From Desulfofarcimen acetoxidans DSM 771 (GTDB lineage Bacteria > Bacillota > Desulfotomaculia > Desulfotomaculales > Desulfofarciminaceae), in the NCBI RefSeq assembly GCF_000024205.1, contig NC_013216.1:4092001-4156000 (forward strand): a stretch of DNA of 64,000 bases, given 5' to 3'. Below the pieces are notes generated by a model that was given only the letters and a program-made list of their open reading frames with translations, was not told the origin of the DNA and ran no database searches. Position numbers and translations under genes: made by a program. Of this stretch, positions 60,928-64,000 are shown piece after piece. How positions within the stretch are numbered: the stretch's first letter is position 1; every line of letters begins with the position of its first letter.

Positions 60928-61800
60928 TCATTTCTTCCTGCCTTTGCGGCCAGTCCTTTTTTCTATGTATATTTCCTTAAACCCCTCGCCTAAAACCTCA
61001 TGCACATTGGTTAAAATAACAAAGGCATTAGCATCCGCCGCATACACAATCTCCTTCAACTGACTCACTTCGGACCGGTTTACCACCGACAACAGCACCG
61101 GGCGATCAATACCGGTATAGAGTCCCTTGCCCTGCAATGCGGTAACGCCCCGGTCCATCCTGTTCAAAATCAATTCAGCAATTTCTTCGGCTTTATCCGA
61201 TATAATAATAAAAGCCCGGGCATAACTAATCCCTTCCTGCACCAGGTCAATCAGCCAGGAGGTCAGAAAAATAGTAATCAAAGCGTAAAGAGCCAGTTCC
61301 GCCGAGTCAAAAACAATACCCGCCGCCAGCACCACCCCTGCATCCACCAGAAACAGCAGCTGCCCGATATTAATCCCGGTGTAAGTGCGAATTATGGCAG
61401 CCAGCAAATCAGTCCCCCCGGTAGTACCCTTATGGCGAAAGACCAGACCGACACCCAACCCGGTCAAGACCCCCCCGTAAAGACCGGCCAGCATAACATC
61501 ATGCGTAGGCACCGGCACCAGCGGGGCCAGCAAATCAATAAAAACTGACGTGGCAATCGTTCCATATAACGAGCGAAAGCCAAACCCCAACCCCAGCCGG
61601 TATATGCCCAATAAAAAAAGAGGCACATTCAAAACCAGCATAACCATACCCACCGGAAGATTAAACAGAAAATGCAGAATAGTAGCTATACCGCTTACCC
61701 CTCCGGCAGCAATCTTATTGGGAATCAAAAACATATCCAAACCCAGGGCCGTCAGAATAACTCCGACAGTAACCCCCAGGAATTCATAAACACGCTTCAT
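60928..61800 (-). CDS. YitT-family membrane protein (DUF161/DUF2179)
   Basis: 290 residues from ATG 61800 (GGGAG upstream). Five or so membrane spans with repeated YitT motifs (IPNKIAAGGVSGIATIL, GTTGGTDLLAAII) and a C-terminal soluble DUF2179 domain (RGVTALQGKGLYTG, FVILTNVHEVLGEGF). Function unproven. The same family (yvjA) follows prfB in B. subtilis, so its place is conserved. Confidence 0.85.
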   Translation of the reverse strand: MKRVYEFLGVTVGVILTALGLDMFLIPNKIAAGGVSGIATILHFLFNLPVGMVMLVLNVPLFLLGIYRLGLGFGFRSLYGTIATSVFIDLLAPLVPVPTHDVMLAGLYGGVLTGLGVGLVFRHKGTTGGTDLLAAIIRTYTGINIGQLLFLVDAGVVLAAGIVFDSAELALYALITIFLTSWLIDLVQEGISYARAFIIISDKAEEIAELILNRMDRGVTALQGKGLYTGIDRPVLLSVVNRSEVSQLKEIVYAADANAFVILTNVHEVLGEGFKEIYIEKRTGRKGRKK

Positions 61801-61893
61801 TTTTTCAACTCCCAAACAACAGCACCAATAAGTGTATCATACCCCCAAAAAGCATCTCTATCAAATTTTCATTCAATCCCTAAAAAAACCAGA

Positions 61894-62169
61894 CTAAACA
61901 TAGGTACATAGGGGGTGCTTTGGTTATTCCAGCGCAGTGCATGGCGGAGCGCAGGCTAACGGCTCTTAGGCTTACTATGGGTAACCGAACTTAGAGCACC
62001 GGCAGTGCACAGCAACAGATCTAAAATCCAAAACCAAAAGCAGCAATAAACATTACTAAGTTTAAGCAAACCAACGCGCACATCGAGGGGCTCTTAGTTC
62101 GGTCCATAGTAAGTCTTAGAGACGTCCTGCGCGCAGCCCTAAACGAAGTCGGAATAACCAAAGTGCCCC
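61894..62169. repeat. Large palindromic element, unit 1
   Basis: Outer arms GGGGTGCTTTGGTTATTCC (61912-61930) and GGAATAACCAAAGTGCCCC (62151-62169) match as inverted repeats at 17 of 19 positions. Inner arms (61961-61997 and 62090-62124) contain GGCTTACTATGG and ACCGAACTTAGAGC and their complements. The whole would fold as one long hairpin with about 90 unpaired bases at the tip. No open frame is seen. A direct repeat CTAAACATAGGT starts this unit and the next. Confidence 0.75.
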
Positions 62170-62212
62170 GGTAATGCCAAAACCCATCTCCACATACGCT
62201 CAAAAAAAACAG

Positions 62213-62289
62213 CTAAACATAGGTCCGTAAGGGGTGCTTTGGTTATCCCAGCGCAGGCCTAAACAAAGTCGGAATAACCAAAGCGCCCC
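62213..62289. repeat. Palindromic element, unit 2 (internally deleted)
   Basis: This begins with the same CTAAACATAGGT and has the same outer arms (62231-62249 and 62271-62289, 17 of 19 paired), but the inner arms and loop of unit 1 are missing. It looks like a deletion derivative of unit 1 in the same orientation. The rest of the gap (62290-62409) shows nothing recognised. Confidence 0.7.
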
Positions 62290-62409
62290 CTGTGAAAAAG
62301 CCGATCACATTATGCGTGCAAGTTATGGCAACCTACTAACCATTCGAGCACAAATCCCAAATTCCTGCCTAAACTCGACATATTACCAAAAAAAAATAGA
62401 GGTTGCCCT

Positions 62410-63511
62410 CTATTTCCGAACCTGCCAAAGCAAAAAAGCCGCCATAAATTTATCCAGTTCCCCATTCATCACAGCCTCAATATTGCCCGTTTCCGCCCCG
62501 GTACGGTGATCCTTAACCAAACTATAAGGATGAAACACATAAGAACGAATCTGGCTGCCCCAGGCAATTTCCTGGTGGTCGCCCCGCAAAGAAGCCATCT
62601 CAGCCTCTTTTTTCTGCAGTTCCAATTCCGCCAGCTTTGCCTTCAATAGTTTCATAGCCGAATTGCGGTTGGATAACTGCGATCTCTCATTCTGACAGGA
62701 AACCACGATCCCGGTGGGCAAATGAGTAATGCGCACAGCCGAGTCAGTTTTGTTCACATGCTGCCCACCGGCCCCACCGGCCCGAAAAGTATCTATTTTT
62801 AAATCCTCAGTTTTTATTTCAATATCCACATCCTCATCCACCTCCGGCAAAACCTCCACCGAAGCAAAAGAGGTGTGCCTGCGGCCCGCCGTGTCAAACG
62901 GTGAAATGCGCACCAGCCGGTGCACCCCTTTTTCCGACTTTAAATAACCGAAAGCATTGGGACCGACAATCTCAACCGTAACGCTCTTTATGCCGGCCTC
63001 ATCACCGGACAGCATATCCAAAACAATGACCCGGTACCGGTGATCTTCCGCCCAGCGGGTAAACATGCGCAGCAGCATTTCCACCCAATCCTGAGCCTCA
63101 GTGCCGCCGGCCCCGGCATGCAATGAAATAATGGCGTTTCCCCTGTCATACTCGCCGCTGAGCAATACATCAAGCTCCAACTCAGAAACCCGGAGCTCAA
63201 GTTGTTTGAGATCCTTAGCGGTTTCCCGCAAGGCAATGTCGTCGTCCTCTTCCTGAGCCAGCTCAGCCAGCACCTCCAGATCCTCCAGTGACTGCCTCAA
63301 CTCACCATAAAGGCTTACCGAATCCTTGAGCACTGCCTGCTGCCGGGAAATTTTTTGAGCCTGGGCCTGATCATCCCAAAAACCGGGCGCCATCATCAGC
63401 TTATCTAATTTTTCTATCTCCGACTCTTTACCGGCAATGTCAAAGAGAAACCCTCAAATCTGCCACACGACCGGATAATTCCTCCAGCGTCTTTTTAATC
63501 TCTGTGTACAT
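62410..63511 (-). CDS. prfB: Peptide chain release factor 2, programmed +1 frameshift
   Basis: Translation starts at ATG 63511 (MYTEIKKTLEELSGRVADLRVSL) and meets UGA at 63442-63440; reading CUU-UGA-C in the +1 frame gives ...SL-DIAGKESEIEK... and continues to 62410. A Shine-Dalgarno-like AGGG lies a few bases before the slip site, as in E. coli. The product has SPF (RISPFDTAGRR) for stop-codon reading and GGQ (AGGAGGQHVNK) for hydrolysis. UGA/UAA-specific. This is autoregulation: low RF2 favours the shift. Confidence 0.96.
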
Positions 63512-63527
63512 GACACACTTCCCTTCT

Positions 63528-64000
63528 TTATTTGCCCCGGCCGCAGCACTTCTTATATTTCTTGCCGCTGCCGCAGGGACACTGATCATTGCGACCCACC
63601 TTATCCTCTTTTCTTACAGGTTGCTTCGGGCCGTCTTCATAGCGGTTCTCAGTCACCTGCACCGCCTTTTGTTCAGGCGGCTGCACCAAAACAACCCTGT
63701 AAACATAACGCACAACATCTTCCTGAATAGAGTCAATCATATTCTGAAACATTTCATAGCCTTCAAACTTATACTCTACCAGGGGATCCTTCTGACCGTA
63801 GGCCCGCAGGCCCACGCCTTCCCGCAGCTGATCCATGGCATCCAGGTGATCCATCCATTTCTCATCCACAATCTTGAGAATAACCACCCGTTCCAATTCA
63901 CGCATGGTCTCATAACCCAGCTCGGCTTCCTTGGCATTATAAATATCCAGGGCTTTCTCCAGAATAAAATCTCTTAGATCTTTCTTGCCTCGGTCTTCCA
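63528..64000 (-). CDS. secA: Preprotein translocase ATPase SecA, C-terminal part
   Basis: Partial; the window holds the last about 157 codons. The segment [20 protein letters not shown] belongs to the helical scaffold, and the tail carries the zinc-binding motif [13 protein letters not shown] that contacts SecB or ribosomes in other bacteria. The gene order secA-prfB is conserved in Firmicutes. The rest lies to the right of the window. Confidence 0.95.
   Translation of the reverse strand, partial: EDRGKKDLRDFILEKALDIYNAKEAELGYETMRELERVVILKIVDEKWMDHLDAMDQLREGVGLRAYGQKDPLVEYKFEGYEMFQNMIDSIQEDVVRYVYRVVLVQPPEQKAVQVTENRYEDGPKQPVRKEDKVGRNDQCPCGSGKKYKKCCGRGK

Overview
The window looks like a chromosome segment of a Gram-positive, spore-former-type Firmicute, most like the Desulfotomaculum/Pelotomaculum branch of the Peptococcaceae. 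This is inferred from gene content and order: the block secA-prfB-yitT-...-ftsE-ftsX-M23 peptidase-ctpB-minJ-like-...-uvrB-uvrA matches the Bacillus/Clostridia backbone, the glycolytic run gap-pgk-tpiA-gpmI-eno-secG is followed by a K+-type membrane pyrophosphatase, and sigma-54, WhiA/YvcK/RapZ, a CooT-like Ni protein and family-4 uracil-DNA glycosylase are present. No database search was run; species is not claimed.

Region 1 (1-11,020) is an AT-rich accessory island built onto the 3' end of the tmRNA gene. From right to left it holds the intact ssrA (11,020-11,368, minus strand), an orphan T-box leader with a predicted tyrosine specifier, a two-frame IS630 element (9,184-10,353), a small gene plus a zeta-toxin-like kinase gene that is split by a second IS630-family element with a TA duplication, a perfect 177-bp repeat of the tmRNA 3' half (6,153-6,329), a tyrosine recombinase reading away from that repeat, a recombinase remnant, an FAD oxidoreductase, and a three-gene set (AAA ATPase, DUF4435/TOPRIM protein, ASCH protein) that looks like a PARIS-type anti-phage system. 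The window opens in a further copy of the first IS630 element, identical over the visible 224 bp. The best reading is at least two successive integrations at ssrA followed by IS decay.

Region 2 (11,020-32,050) is core and almost entirely on the minus strand: ssrA-smpB, a hotdog thioesterase, hppA, secG, the glycolytic operon, rpoN, the whiA-yvcK-rapZ-PHP-SIS cluster, then a sugar group (glycogen debranching enzyme, Cof-type HAD phosphatase, a eukaryote-type hexokinase). Promoters for secG and gap and terminators for rpoN and hppA are visible.

Region 3 (32,200-39,400) is on the plus strand: a GC-richer three-gene AddAB-like module (helicase-like scaffold, UvrD-family helicase, Fe-S PD-(D/E)XK nuclease), pgi and a flavin reductase-like protein.

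Region 4 (39,480-64,000) returns mainly to the minus strand: uvrC, a PAS/GGDEF/HD-GYP protein and ferredoxin (plus strand), an OLD-family ATPase-nuclease, uvrA, uvrB, a sugar-binding lipoprotein with a low-complexity tail, a DUF2508-like protein, Udg4, CooT-like, the MinJ/CtpB/EnvC-like/FtsX/FtsE division and envelope cluster, split transketolase, YitT, prfB with its programmed +1 frameshift, and the 3' end of secA. Three related terminator hairpins (after uvrC, uvrA and cooT) and a large palindromic element upstream of yitT are unexplained repeats.

No CRISPR array, rRNA or tRNA gene was seen.
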